A stretch of 64,000 nucleotides of DNA from Thuidium tamariscinum (taxonomy: Eukaryota > Streptophyta > Bryopsida > Hypnales > Thuidiaceae), in NCBI GenBank assembly GCA_947034885.2, contig OX344752.2:434001-498000 (forward strand). The letters are read 5' to 3'. A program made the position numbers and the translations under genes. The notes under the pieces were generated by a model. It was not told the origin of the DNA and searched no databases. It worked only from the letters and a program-made list of their open reading frames with translations. This document shows, piece by piece, positions 1-10,096 of this stretch; positions within the stretch are counted from its first letter, which is position 1, and each line of letters starts with the position of its first letter.

Positions 1-836
1 TTAAGGAAAGTCTACTGACACAATTGGGTGAATCTATGGTCCATTCCAAGGAACAGGTGCGGGAATGGGTGTTTTGCCCTTAGTGCAAGTAGTTTTTGAG
101 ATGGACCAAGAGAGAGCATGCCGTAGAAATGGTTTTCCATGAGTGTGGTTTTCAAAAGTTCATGAAAGCAAAGAGGCTAACGTTATGATTGGTTTTTGCT
201 AACCCAAATGTATGTCCTTGATTGGCTAATAGTAAAATATTAGTATTTACAAGTGTAAAGGTTGAATAATGATTTAATATTGATACTTCTAGTGGGCAAG
301 TTTGACATGGAAAAAGTCCATTTCTAATTTCAAGTGAATAAGATTCAACAACTTTCACAAATATTGTTGAGTTTTGTATTTATAGTTGTTTTTTACTTCA
401 TCAATACTTTGGTCTATGAACCATAATAGATATTTACCTATATTCTTATGACTTGTAAAAATTGCCCTCAATTCATTTTGGCTCTAAAATTTTTGTTTTC
501 AATTTGGCTCAAAACTACTCTTCATAACTCCTTGCACTAAAATATAGAAATCATGTTTCTATCCACTTATTTTTTCATAGACCGTTTCTTACCCTTAGAT
601 GCTTGATTTAAGAGTAGATTACCATAGTAAACCCTTCATATTCATCCTTTTTTTTTGCCATGTCCATTATACCAATGAACTATATGCCACCTAGTAAGGG
701 TCACTTAGTGATTCTTCCAATGCCATTGGCAAAGTCACTATTGTTGTAGATTATCCTAATGTAGGAGAGAAGTGTACACAAGTAGCCTATTATGCAACAC
801 TATAATTGTCTTTTGTGAAGACTTTAATTTAAAAGA
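1..836. other. AT-rich intergenic DNA, no gene seen
   Basis: No reading frame with family resemblance, no RNA gene and no clear repeat boundary was recognised. The short open frame on the minus strand at 152-358 has no recognisable motif and a composition like the surrounding AT-rich DNA. Confidence 0.6.
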
Positions 837-840
837 TTAA

Positions 841-1750
841 TCCCAAAAGGCCCAAGGCCATTTTTCTATCAAAAACCACTCAAAACTGCCATTTTTGCTA
901 CGTTCATCCTAAAGAACAAAAAAAAGTGATTTTATAGAATCTAACCGTAGGATCTTCTACTTTGTTTGTCTAAGATCATGTGGTAAAAATTTCATGAAGT
1001 TTCACCATATAGATTGGAAGATATGAGCATTCAAAGTTGGAAAACATGGTTTTTTTAAACATTGTCCTACAATTCAAATGACTTTGATTGCCATTTGTTG
1101 AATTTTTTTTCACTATGGACTTTCATTTTTTTTTTAAAATTGTTTAAGAATTGAGTTGAAAGTCTAGGATTTTTTCTTTCTTTTTTTTTAATTCTTGATT
1201 TTCATTCTTTAAAAAACTATTAAGTAAAGGTAGGTCCAAGATTGAAAGAAAAATTAAATCATTAATAGCTCTAAGATAGAATTGAAACACAATAATCCCA
1301 ATTGTGAGATTGTTCTAGCAAGAAAATTTAAACTTTTCAAGCAATTTATTTTGAAAAATTGTGAAAATTGCATTCAAAAATGAATCCTATAAGTTATTTT
1401 TTCAAAAACTGCCCAAAAACAAGATTATTCATAACTTTCACATAACTAATCCAAATAGAATGAATCAAAGCTTCACACATAGACAAAAATATAATCTATA
1501 AGATAAAAGAATTCTTAACAAATTTAATTTTTGTGGATTTATTTTTCTGCCCACCGAGTTAAAATTTGGGCTTTTTGTAGTATATAACTTTTGCTCCCGG
1601 GCACCAATTGAAATAAAAATTATGTTCCCACAAAGCTAATTAGTTTTCCTATCTTATAAGAAGTTTCAAAAAGATTCATTAGAAATTGAGGTCTACGGAA
1701 CGTGCCCGAACTCCAAATTGTCCCCTAAGGGCACAATGGACTTTTAGGGG
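841..1750. mobile_element. TTAA-flanked non-autonomous element, copy 1
   Basis: The left end reads TTAA then TCCCAAAAGGCCC. The right end reads GGACTTTTAGGGG then TTGA, a one-base change from TTAA, so the termini form an imperfect inverted repeat (TCCCAAAAGGCCC against CCCCTAAAAGTCC). The interior is related to 52842-53749, sharing the phrases around 'accgtaggatctt', 'agatatgagcatt' and 'attaatagctctaagat'. No transposase frame is present. The internal similarity to other TTAA-bounded copies supports a repeat family. The assignment to a transposon class is inference. Confidence 0.6.
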
Positions 1751-1904
1751 TTGAGGATGGGGGATCCATCAAAAAAACATAGCTAGATCAAGAGACCTAA
1801 AAGTCAAAGTACCTTAATTTCTCTGAATAGGGGTTTCAAGGGGACTTAAAAACTAAAGGGACTTACTCTTGAAAACTATGGATGTTTGAAACATGATGTA
1901 CAAC

Positions 1905-3525
1905 CCCCCTCCTTCAATAACTATTTTTCATCCATTTTTTGTTTGTTGAATTTTCATAGAGGGTTATGAAGAGCATCTAATTGACTTTGTAGTCTTGCTA
2001 GTGTTTGTTTCACATGAATGAGAAGTAAGTAAAAAAATGGATGACAAAATTTGCTATTTTAGTGTATTTTTCTCCTTGTTCTAAATCTGAAATTTCTCTT
2101 TGAAAATGACATTTTTTGAGTTTGAGCCCAATTAACCCCTAAACCCCTAACCTCTATGTTTTCACCAAAACCACTTCAAAATTGTCATTTCTTAGACAAT
2201 TATCAAATTTATTAAAAAAAACATTTTTTGACAAAAGTAACCGTAGGATCTTTTAGAGAACAAGTTAAAGAATATGTGGAAAAAATTTCAGAAATTTCCG
2301 CCATGTAGATTGCAAGATATTAGTGTTTGAAGTGACAAAAATCATTTTTTTTACCACTGCGGAAATCCGGGCAGATGCACTTCAGAAGACCATATTTGTG
2401 TGTAAAAATGTCCAAAATGATTGTAACTCCTTGGATTCATTTTTCAAGTGAAGTTGGCTACATGCTTGAAAATTTTCAGATCATTTGGAATTGTGAAACA
2501 TATAGGAAAAAAATAGTAAGTAGAAAGAAGTAGAAAATGAGCCAAAATACTAAATTATTAACAATTTATTTATAAAGTTAAAAGAAGACAATCCCAATGA
2601 TCATAATGTTGTGTTAAACAATATACACCCAATGTTTTTATTTTTTTTCAAAAATATTGAAAATTGAATTAAATAATGAATTTCAAACTTTTTTTGTAGT
2701 GTAGAAATTTTATAACTAGCCGAAACTACCTCAAACTAAAAAACCTCATAACTTTTGACTCATTAATCCAAATGGAATGATTCAAAGATTCCCATGCCTG
2801 TATAAACCTAAAGAATAAATTTGAAATTTCACTTTTGAAAAAAAGTTTTTTTAAAGAAGTTTTTTCAGCTGCCCAGGCTGCCCTCACTTCAAACAAAACG
2901 ACATATCATGCCATAATTTTTTAACCATGTAGTCAAAAGTTACAAAAATTGTTGGGCCTTGAAGCTACTCCTCGGACACATGTTGTATCAAATTTTCAAA
3001 GAAAAAAAGTATAAACTCTATTCGTAGTGAGCTGCCCGAAATTTCTATGTTGCCAAAAAACGTAGCTTAGGGCTTTAGGGGTTAACGAAATGAAGGTCAT
3101 GTACTCTAGCTTCTAATCCAATTGGCATTTTTGAAAAATTCATAGTATTGAATATTTTATTGTTGTTTGAATTTTTGATGTATTTTCAATGCCCATTGCA
3201 TTCTAATTATAGAAGGATATAGAAATTGAGTTTACATCACGACGTTTGTCACTATAATGTATATGCACACTGAAATTTCCAAACTTTTTGGAATAATTTT
3301 CTATTTGATGTGATTTTTTCTTCATTTTTCCTTCAAATATTCTCAGAAAAATCAATTTTCCTCTAAAAAATCTAATTTTTTGGTGAAGTACAAGAGACAT
3401 GTAGCTTCATCTCTGAAAAATAAATATAAAAATTTGCATACTGATGTCTTTTTCAAAAATGGCAATGATTTGAGTGACAAGCATTGAGGCTTGAAACCAT
3501 TGGTTATAGGCCCGGCGTTTGAGGG
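1905..3525 (+). repeat. A/B repeat unit, interrupted copy
   Basis: Two blocks match the uninterrupted copy at 4155-4816. Block A (about 1915-2131) shares 'gggttatgaagag', 'gagaagtaagtaaaaaaatg' and 'gaaatttctctttgaaaatg'. Block B (3086-3525) shares 'gaaatgaagg', 'tctaatccaattgg' and 'aaccattggttatag'. In the other copy the blocks are contiguous; here 946 bp are inserted between them. The right end is GAGGG followed by TTAA, like other TTAA-flanked elements in this window. The left end was not located. Confidence 0.65.
2136..3081. mobile_element. TTAA-flanked element nested in A/B repeat
   Basis: TTAA lies immediately outside both ends (2132-2135 and 3082-3085). The inverted termini are CCCCTAAACCCCTAA and, on the other strand, CCCCTAAAGCCCTAAG, and the match continues for about 20 bp. 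The uninterrupted host repeat at 4155-4816 has only a single 'ctaa' at the corresponding place, so the TTAA (or TAA) was duplicated on insertion. The interior is related to 18765-19666 (both contain 'gacatatcatgccataa'-type sequence) and to 841-1750. It has no coding capacity. Duplicated TTAA with CCC-starting termini is the classical signature of piggyBac-like elements. That class name is an inference from termini only. Confidence 0.7.
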
Positions 3526-3534
3526 TTAAAATGG

Positions 3535-3700
3535 GTAGTATTCCATATGCTAGACCACTCAATCTAGATTCTAAAAGTGACATCTAAGACATGTATAGAA
3601 TTTCAGTTGGCATAGTCTAAATCATCTATGACTTATCTAGATTTCAGACATCTAAAATGGGTTTAGATTTTAAATGACACAGTCGAAACCTTAAAAGTGT
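3535..3700. repeat. ATCTA-rich degenerate tandem repeat, copy 1
   Basis: Degenerate short units built on 'tctagat', 'tctaaaat' and 'gacatctaa' recur here and in longer form at 37970-38130 and 40195-40395. The flank 'atgggtagtattccatatgct' here resembles sequence next to the other two copies. It is noncoding. Confidence 0.45.
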
Positions 3701-3741
3701 TGAAGTTGCGGAATGACTTGCCATCATAATGGAGGAGAATA

Positions 3742-4082
3742 ATGGAGTATCGCCATTTTAACCTTGAAAAGATGGGTTGGTCTCCATGGAAATCATCCTT
3801 TTTGCAACAATGTCAAACATGTACTTTCAAAAATTCAAAAATGTTTATTGCGGACCAATTTATTATTTGCAACCTCCCCTTATTTGCACAAATTCCAAGG
3901 ATGAACCAAAGCACTTGTGTCTTCCATGCAAGAATTTCCTGTCATGCATCTGAGCATTCTGGTCCAGACAGAGCTCCCTTACAGAGTTAATAAAACTCAC
4001 CATGTATCTTCCAGTGGCTTGCGCCCTCTTGCAGTGAGAGAATGAAGCATTGGGATGTCGTTACATGGAACTTGATGGTTAA
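3742..4082 (+). pseudogene. PPR (pentatricopeptide-repeat) protein remnant
   Basis: Two pieces of a PLS-type PPR protein can be read in the right order and spacing. Around 3840-3945 the frame gives IADQF, then STCVFHARI, matching the family pattern PDQFT...LEQGKQVHARI. About 40 codons later, at about 4037-4080, another frame gives ERMKHWDVVTWNLMV, matching the family pattern F..MP.RDVVTWN.MI. The spacing between HARI and DVVTWN fits one PPR array. Stops and frame changes separate the pieces, so this is a dead fragment. Similarity ends at 4082, exactly at the TTAA that borders the next element, so the element appears to have inserted in the coding sequence. PPR proteins act in RNA editing, splicing and processing in plastids or mitochondria. 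No function is expected from this remnant. Confidence 0.5.
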
Positions 4083-4816
4083 TCCCGAAATGCTGCCGGT
4101 GCCTTTCAGTGGCGTTTGGATGAGCTAAACACAGTCTCTAGAGATAGACCAAAAGCGTTTTTCCATCCATTTTTTGCTTGTTGACCTTTCAGAGAGGGTT
4201 ATGAAGAGTACCTAATTCAATTTGTAGTCTTGCTAATGTTTGTCTTCTTGTGAATGAGAAGTAAGTAAAAAAATGGATGACAAAATTTGCTATTTCACTG
4301 GATTTTGCTCCTTACTCTAAATCTGAAATTTCTCTTTGAAAATGACATTTTTGGAGTTTGAGTGCACTAATGAAATGAAGGCCATATTACTCTAATTTCT
4401 AATCCAATTGGAATTTTTGAAAAAAAATTGAATATTGAATATTTTATTGCAATTTGAATTTTGGATGTATATTCAATGTCCATTGTATTCTAATTACAAA
4501 AGGACACAGAAAGTGAATTTACACCATGATTTTTGTCATTCTCATGTACACACATGGTGAAATTTTCAGATTTCTTGGAATAAATTTCTGTTCGATGCAA
4601 TTTTTTCTTCATTTTCCCTTCAAAAATTCTCTAGAAAAACAAATTTTCCTTCAAAAACTCTAATTTTTTTGGTAAATTATAGAAGACATGTAGCTTCATC
4701 TCTGAAAAATAAATAAATTTTTTTTCATACATATCTACTTCAAAAATGGCAACAATCTAATTGACAAGCATTAAGGCTTGAAACCAATGGTTATAGACCC
4801 TGCCAGTGTTTCAGGG
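4083..4816. mobile_element. TTAA-flanked element, uninterrupted A/B copy
   Basis: TTAA borders both ends (4079-4082 and 4817-4820). The termini are related when inverted: TCCCGAAATGCTGCCGG on the left, and CCCTGAAACACTGGCAGG read from the right on the other strand. The body carries contiguous blocks A and B, the same blocks that are split at 1905-3525 and inverted at 51420-51850. It lies directly after the PPR coding remnant. No open frame in it looks real. Confidence 0.65.
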
Positions 4817-4820
4817 TTAA

Positions 4821-6420
4821 TTAAAGCATAATGTTGATCAATGTACATTGCAGAAGCACATGCATATCAGTTAGATGCTATCGCTTGATAATGTGAGAAC
4901 TTTATAGCGGTAACAAGTACAAGGACTTTGGAATTGAAGTTGGCCATTGCTTATGGTTTCTCACAGATATTGCATGCATGGAGTACTAATTTATGTATAC
5001 AAGAATCTTCATGTTTGTTCGGATTGTCGTACAGCCACAAAGTTTATTTCTATAGTGATTCAACAAGAGATTGTGGCAAGGGATGTTAGTGGCTTTCACT
5101 ATTTCCAAGATGGTGTTTATTCTAATGGTGATTACTAGTGAGCAGGTGAGCAACCTTAAGCAATATTATTGTAGACTATCAATTGTCATAAGTATTCCAA
5201 ATGTTGCAATTAAACCAATACTATCTACTACATGTTTCATATCATGTTCACTTGTATATGTGAACCTCTTGGTTTGCCAATGAATACTACGTATACTTGG
5301 AATGTGAATTTTTTTTATTGTAACTTGGTTTTATGTGTTTGAAAGTTATGGTGTTGTTTTCAAGTTGAAATGTATTGCAGGGGTTGGAAAATGACTATAG
5401 CAACTTCCTATATGTTCTCTTTACCTTGTGACATGATGTGTAGATCAAGAGCATCAAAAAAGATGTGTTTAAAGAAGACTACTAGGAATTCTTTTATTAG
5501 GACTTATAATAATATTAAATTGAAAAGAATTATCTATTAATAGGAAAGATTTATTATAAAGCCTATTATAGGTTTGAAGCCCTATTATCAAAAATAGTAT
5601 ATTTTCAATAATCTTATATTGACACCAATGTTTTTAGTAAGCGGTGGTGAAATATTTGTATTTGACCTTATTATATCCTAGTTGTGCTAGGAGCAAATTA
5701 GCCATATTTTTTGTACATGTTGGTTTAACGCAAACCACCCCATTCCAAGTAGAATGATTGGTTTGTCTACATGGCATTGTAGAAATTTTTAATTTTAATT
5801 TACACACACAAAGACAAATGTGAGAAATTAAAATAGGGCAATTGAATTTAAATTATTTTGAGAAGGTATGAATTTGTTATGAGTTCTTGAAGTGTGTTGT
5901 CTAGTTGTTCACTAGACTATCCCAATACCAACTAAAAGTATATCCATAATGGTCAACTTATTCAATCTATAGTAGTTATAATATTTTCTAAAATGGTTCC
6001 CTTTAATTTTTTGTTATTTAGGCAAATGAATCCTTTCCATTTGTTCTTGCAAACAAATGAAATTCAAGTGCACTTGTCTTGAAGGGGAGATTTGTAGCCT
6101 CCATTGATCTAGAAGATAACAAACTAGGCACATGGATTATCAAAATTCATTTATTTACTTTTATTCATTCAAAAATGAATTGAAAAAGTAGAGACTATAT
6201 TATGAATTTTTTATTTTTTATTTTAAGAAAAGAAGAATTTCTACAATCAAAACTAAATATATCAAGTGTAAGAGAATACAAAAATTGCTCACAAGAAGTT
6301 ACAACTAAATTTGGTTTATAACAATTATATAGGATATAAGACAAAGAAACTTTGGAGATATCTCTAAGATTTGTATAAGCAAGGGTAAAGAGTTTTTCAT
6401 CTTGCTTGCAACTTATAATA
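4821..6420. other. AT-rich intergenic DNA
   Basis: Nothing recognisable was found. The two small overlapping frames near 4947-5283 have no family resemblance. The sequence upstream of 6421 ends in 'ataata' and then the 9-bp target duplication of the next element. Confidence 0.5.
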
Positions 6421-6429
6421 GTAGTAGAA

Positions 6430-7906
6430 GCAGGGTTTCTATTTTGTGAGCTTGTGAGCGTGAGCTTGTGAGCTTGTGAACCTGCGAGCCTACACAATTT
6501 TTGAAGATTCCATTTAAACTTTTGGCCAAATTTGATTAACTGTGGTAAATTTTAGTGCCTATTATCGTGGAACTATTATTGTAGAACTATTACCGTGGTC
6601 CCTTCAATAACTTTGTTTTATCGTTTATTGTACTTTGCTAGATTTTATTAAGAAAAAAAAATAGTGACTAATTATAATTTTTTTGAAATCAAATGAGTTT
6701 ATTTCACAAATTTAGATTTTTGTGAACACTCTCCTTAGTATAGCTTCCTGATACCTTTTAGCACATAGGGGAGTCCCACAGCTCTGATTAAAAAAAATTC
6801 TTTTTTCTCCCCCAATTGTGGGACTCCCCTCGGCGCCGAGGAGAGTCACTCGACCCAAAAACAAAAAAAAACAAAATTTTTTTTTTTTTTTCTTTTTTGC
6901 AATAATAATTTTATCGGAGCTGTGGGACTCCTCTTGGTGCCAAGGGGTACTAGGAAGCAAGACCAAGGAAAGTGTTCACAAAAATTTAGCAAAGCTTGAC
7001 AAATATTGTTTCAAGATGATAAATAAACAACCATTGGATCAAGAAAGAAGAAATGAATCCCTTCATTGGATGAACAAGAGGATAATAAATCAATTAATCA
7101 TTCATCTTGTGTAACAAAGTTCATTCTTTACAAAAGTAATCCCTATCAATCAAATATATATTTTTTAAATCTTAACAAGTTCCATTATTGATATATTAAA
7201 ACAAAACTGTAGGTGCCTACATTGGCCTTTGAGAAGACCTATTCTACTATAAGATACTCATAAACAAAATGAAATTTGGTGCAACTAAGTTCTTTCCATA
7301 TATAATGAAATCATACAAACAAATTTTTTTCTAAAATTTAAACAAGTCTATTGACTTAAAAATGAAGAGGGAATAATTGATGCCCTCCTCTTGGCCTTGA
7401 GAAGACTTATAATGCTACAAGACATGATCAACCAAAATAAAATTTAGTGTAGCAAAGATTTTTATCAACAAATTTTCTTTCTAAAATCTAAACAACTGTA
7501 ATAATAATACATCAATAAAAATCATTAGTACTTTTTCCTAGGCGTCAAAAAGATCTACATTATTATAGGATAATGATCAACCAATACTCTATATTAACTT
7601 AATTCCATCTTTATTTATTTTTCATATCAATTGAGATCTTCATTTTTGTAATGTATACTTTTAAGTAAGATTGAAAATTAGAATCTTCATCCAATTTCAA
7701 CATAACCACGGTAATAGGTCTACAGTAATAGGTCTATAAAAATAGGTACTAAAATTTATTAGAAATAAAAAATTTTGATTGAAATTTTAAGATGGAATCA
7801 ATTTTAATGAATAATATTAAGTTTTATAATGCTTCTTCAAATTTTTAAGCTCTGTACTTACAGAATCCCTGCTCTATACTCACAAGCTCACAGAATAGCA
7901 CTGCTG
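6430..7906. mobile_element. MULE-like non-autonomous element with 9-bp target duplication
   Basis: The 9-bp sequence GTAGTAGAA occurs immediately outside both ends (6421-6429 and 7907-7915). The left terminus contains 'ctattttgtgagcttgtgag'. The right terminus read on the other strand contains 'ctattctgtgagcttgtgag', so the ends are inverted repeats. Additional inverted matches follow inside ('attaccgtgg' near 6590, 'ccacggtaat' near 7706). A 9-bp duplication is typical of Mutator-like elements. The 1.48-kb interior has no transposase frame and carries a nested MITE at 6716-6985. A short internal tandem of 'gtgagctt' lies at 6445-6485. Confidence 0.7.
6716..6985. mobile_element. Foldback MITE nested in the MULE-like element
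   Basis: The ends are a perfect 15-bp inverted repeat, ATTTTTGTGAACACT. Pairing continues imperfectly for about 70 bp per arm, including 'ggagtcccacagctc' on the left against its complement near 6917. TTAG flanks both ends (6712-6715 and 6986-6989), a 4-bp duplication or a TTA duplication plus one chance base. Small open frames here on both strands are only the palindrome read twice. The superfamily is uncertain; a TTA duplication would suggest PIF/Harbinger. Confidence 0.7.
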
Positions 7907-7915
7907 GTAGTAGAA

Positions 7916-8490
7916 GTACTTAGGAGGATTTTTTGACAACTATGAAAGCTTCTGCAAGTCTATAGAAGCTTTTTGAAGATTACATAAGGTTTTAAAAGAT
8001 ATTAGAGGACTACTAAGTTATCTAGAGGGTCTTTGAATGTCTATGACATCACCTCTCTTTTAAATGCCAAGGTCCAGACTCCAGAACAAGCACAAGTGAT
8101 CTATCTTTCGCATTTTCCAAATTCAAAGATACTGTTGTACAAATAATTTCTCTTGATGAAGGCTATCCAATAGTTTCTTGACAAAGAATGCATGGGACCT
8201 TTTAGCCATCAATAATGATCACAACTTCTTTTCACAAGATTAAACTCAAATTTATTGTTCACTCTATAGATCTTCAAAACATCTTTGGGACGTAAAATTT
8301 GAGATAATAGGGTTGAGACTTGCAACCTAAATAAGATCGCTAAGGCTTCAGCATTAGGTTGAAGATTATTGTACCATGTTCATCAATACATGCCATCATT
8401 TTTGTTGTATTGAAGATCTACCTTTGTTTTGATGTTGGACTTACCATCGTGTAACCTAGATCTGAAACAGTACATAATAAGTGGCAGCAA
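7916..8490. other. Intergenic DNA between MULE-like element and SWIM pseudogene
   Basis: No coding motif was recognised. It could hold upstream or 5' coding parts of the pseudogene that follows, but no frame supports this. Confidence 0.4.
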
Positions 8491-10096
8491 ATGTTGGGAA
8501 ACCAAGGGAATAACTTATTTGATGTAACATGTGACGACAGTATCCGTGTTTGGATGCAAATGACAAATTACAGAGCATACTTGAAAGGCCATGCATTAGA
8601 ATCAAGGCCATCAAAAGGAGAATTGAAGCTCATAGTTGCTAGGAGGAGTGGGGATCTCAAAAAAATTGCAGATGCCTTGAATGCTTTGCTTGGGTCAGAA
8701 GGTGTGGGAACCAAAATACCACATTTAGAAGGAGAAGAAATAATTGGAAGCATGAAGAGGAAGTTGGATGTGTCCATTGGTGATGGAGGTGATTCACATA
8801 GACCGGACAAAATCAATTTCTCTCAACCCCGTAATTATTAGAATAAGGTCTACAACAGCATCTTCACCTTCTTCACATAACAAAGGTAAAGAGTCTAAGG
8901 CAAATACTTCTCGACATGTTCCAATTGCATTTGAGAGTGATTGTGACACATCCAAATGGCACATTGCAAGAATAAGCCACAAATCGAACGCAAGATGTCA
9001 AGCTCAACAAAAGACCTCTAACATCAAGTGCACATCCAAATTTTGAGGGGAAAAAAAGGAATTCCAACGCCAACCTATCGCAGAAGAAAAGAAGAATACA
9101 GAAGTAAGTGGAAAGTGGTAGTTGACTTTTGTTTTTGCTGGGATGACATTGAACGTTGTATCAAGGGTTCTAAACGCAAGTGGATAATTGATTGGCTAAA
9201 GATACCAGAGGTTTGGTCGGTTTTCATTGGAACATACTTCAATTGTGAGGAGACATTGTTGTTGCAACATGCAGGATTCCGCCTAGTACAAGTACAACCA
9301 ACATTATCACCACGTCGATTGTTCAACATGTCAAAGATTTTTACCATTGTTTTATATGACCACCCTCCACCAAAAAACCCGGACGCATATCCAACAGTGA
9401 AAAATAACTGTACCATTCAAAGGGTTGCAAATGCACCAACTACCAAACAACGGAATAAGTGGGAAAGTGCAGGCAATGTCAGAGGTCAAATTCTAGAGGT
9501 GATTTTGTTCCCTTTTCTTGGCCTTGGTGCAATTCACTAGAAGAAAACCATGTTAAAATCCTTGAAAACACGTCACCTAGTTTATGTTGAGTTCTTGTTT
9601 CAAAACGTAGTCAAAATGCAGTCAAAACGCAAAAAAACGCAAAAAAATGCTTTTTTGTGTTTTTTTGCGTTTTGACTGCATTTTGACTACGTTTTGAAAC
9701 AAGAACTCAACATAAACTAGGTGACGTGTTTTCAAGGATTTTAACATGGTTTTCTTCTAGTGAATTGTGGTACTAGAGATAGGGTTAGATTCCAATAGAA
9801 ATGCATACCAAGTTACAGGGATGTTCCCTATGTGCACATGTCCCGACTTTGTGAATATGGCAATTTTAGCTATTGGAGGTTGACAACAGTATGTAAATTG
9901 CAAACACATGTACTACTTGTATAGGTACTTCTGCAAGATGGATGTTCACAAAGACAAATTCATTCATGCACCAAGTTATAACTTTAATGAGTTCAAGTTA
10001 CTTCTACTTCGAGTGGGAATTATTGCAGTTCCAGAAGAGGCATGGCTACATATTCCTAAATGCAATAGAAAGTATATATGCATTCAGAAAGTGTAG
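8491..10096 (+). pseudogene. SWIM zinc-finger protein pseudogene, split by a MITE
   Basis: Three successive reading frames carry non-random protein sequence: 8491-8800, about 8800-9046, and 9046-9530. The last holds a W/C-rich stretch (VVVDFCFCWDDIERCIKG) followed by EETLLLQHAGFRLVQVQP. After the MITE at 9535-9762 a frame resumes with YQVTGMFPMCTCPDF and, 19 positions later, CKHMYYLYRYFCKMDVH, then FIHAPSYNFNEFKLLL. CTC...CKH is the CxCx(n)CxH signature of SWIM zinc fingers, found in FAR1/MULE-derived and other DNA- or protein-binding proteins. An in-frame TGA lies inside the finger at about 9880, so the gene is dead even apart from the frameshifts and the insertion. The end is set at the stop at 10094-10096. 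The 5' start is not defined, and whether the parent was a transposase or a host gene is open. Confidence 0.55.
9535..9762. mobile_element. CACTA-type MITE, near-perfect hairpin
   Basis: The ends are CACTAGAAGAAAA and its exact complement. The two arms pair without a visible mismatch for about 100 bp, with a short A/T-rich loop around 9645. Outside, AATT is present on both sides. Because AATT is self-complementary, it could be a target duplication or part of the palindrome. The terminus matches the CACTA (En/Spm) start CACTAxAAGAAAA. Near-identical arms imply a young insertion. It interrupts the SWIM-finger pseudogene and, if transcribed, would make a long double-stranded RNA. Confidence 0.8.

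Noticed and set aside
2132..2155. Interstitial telomere repeat (CCCTAAA-like)
   Set aside because: Only two imperfect units with an extra C; they are the terminus of a TTAA-flanked element.
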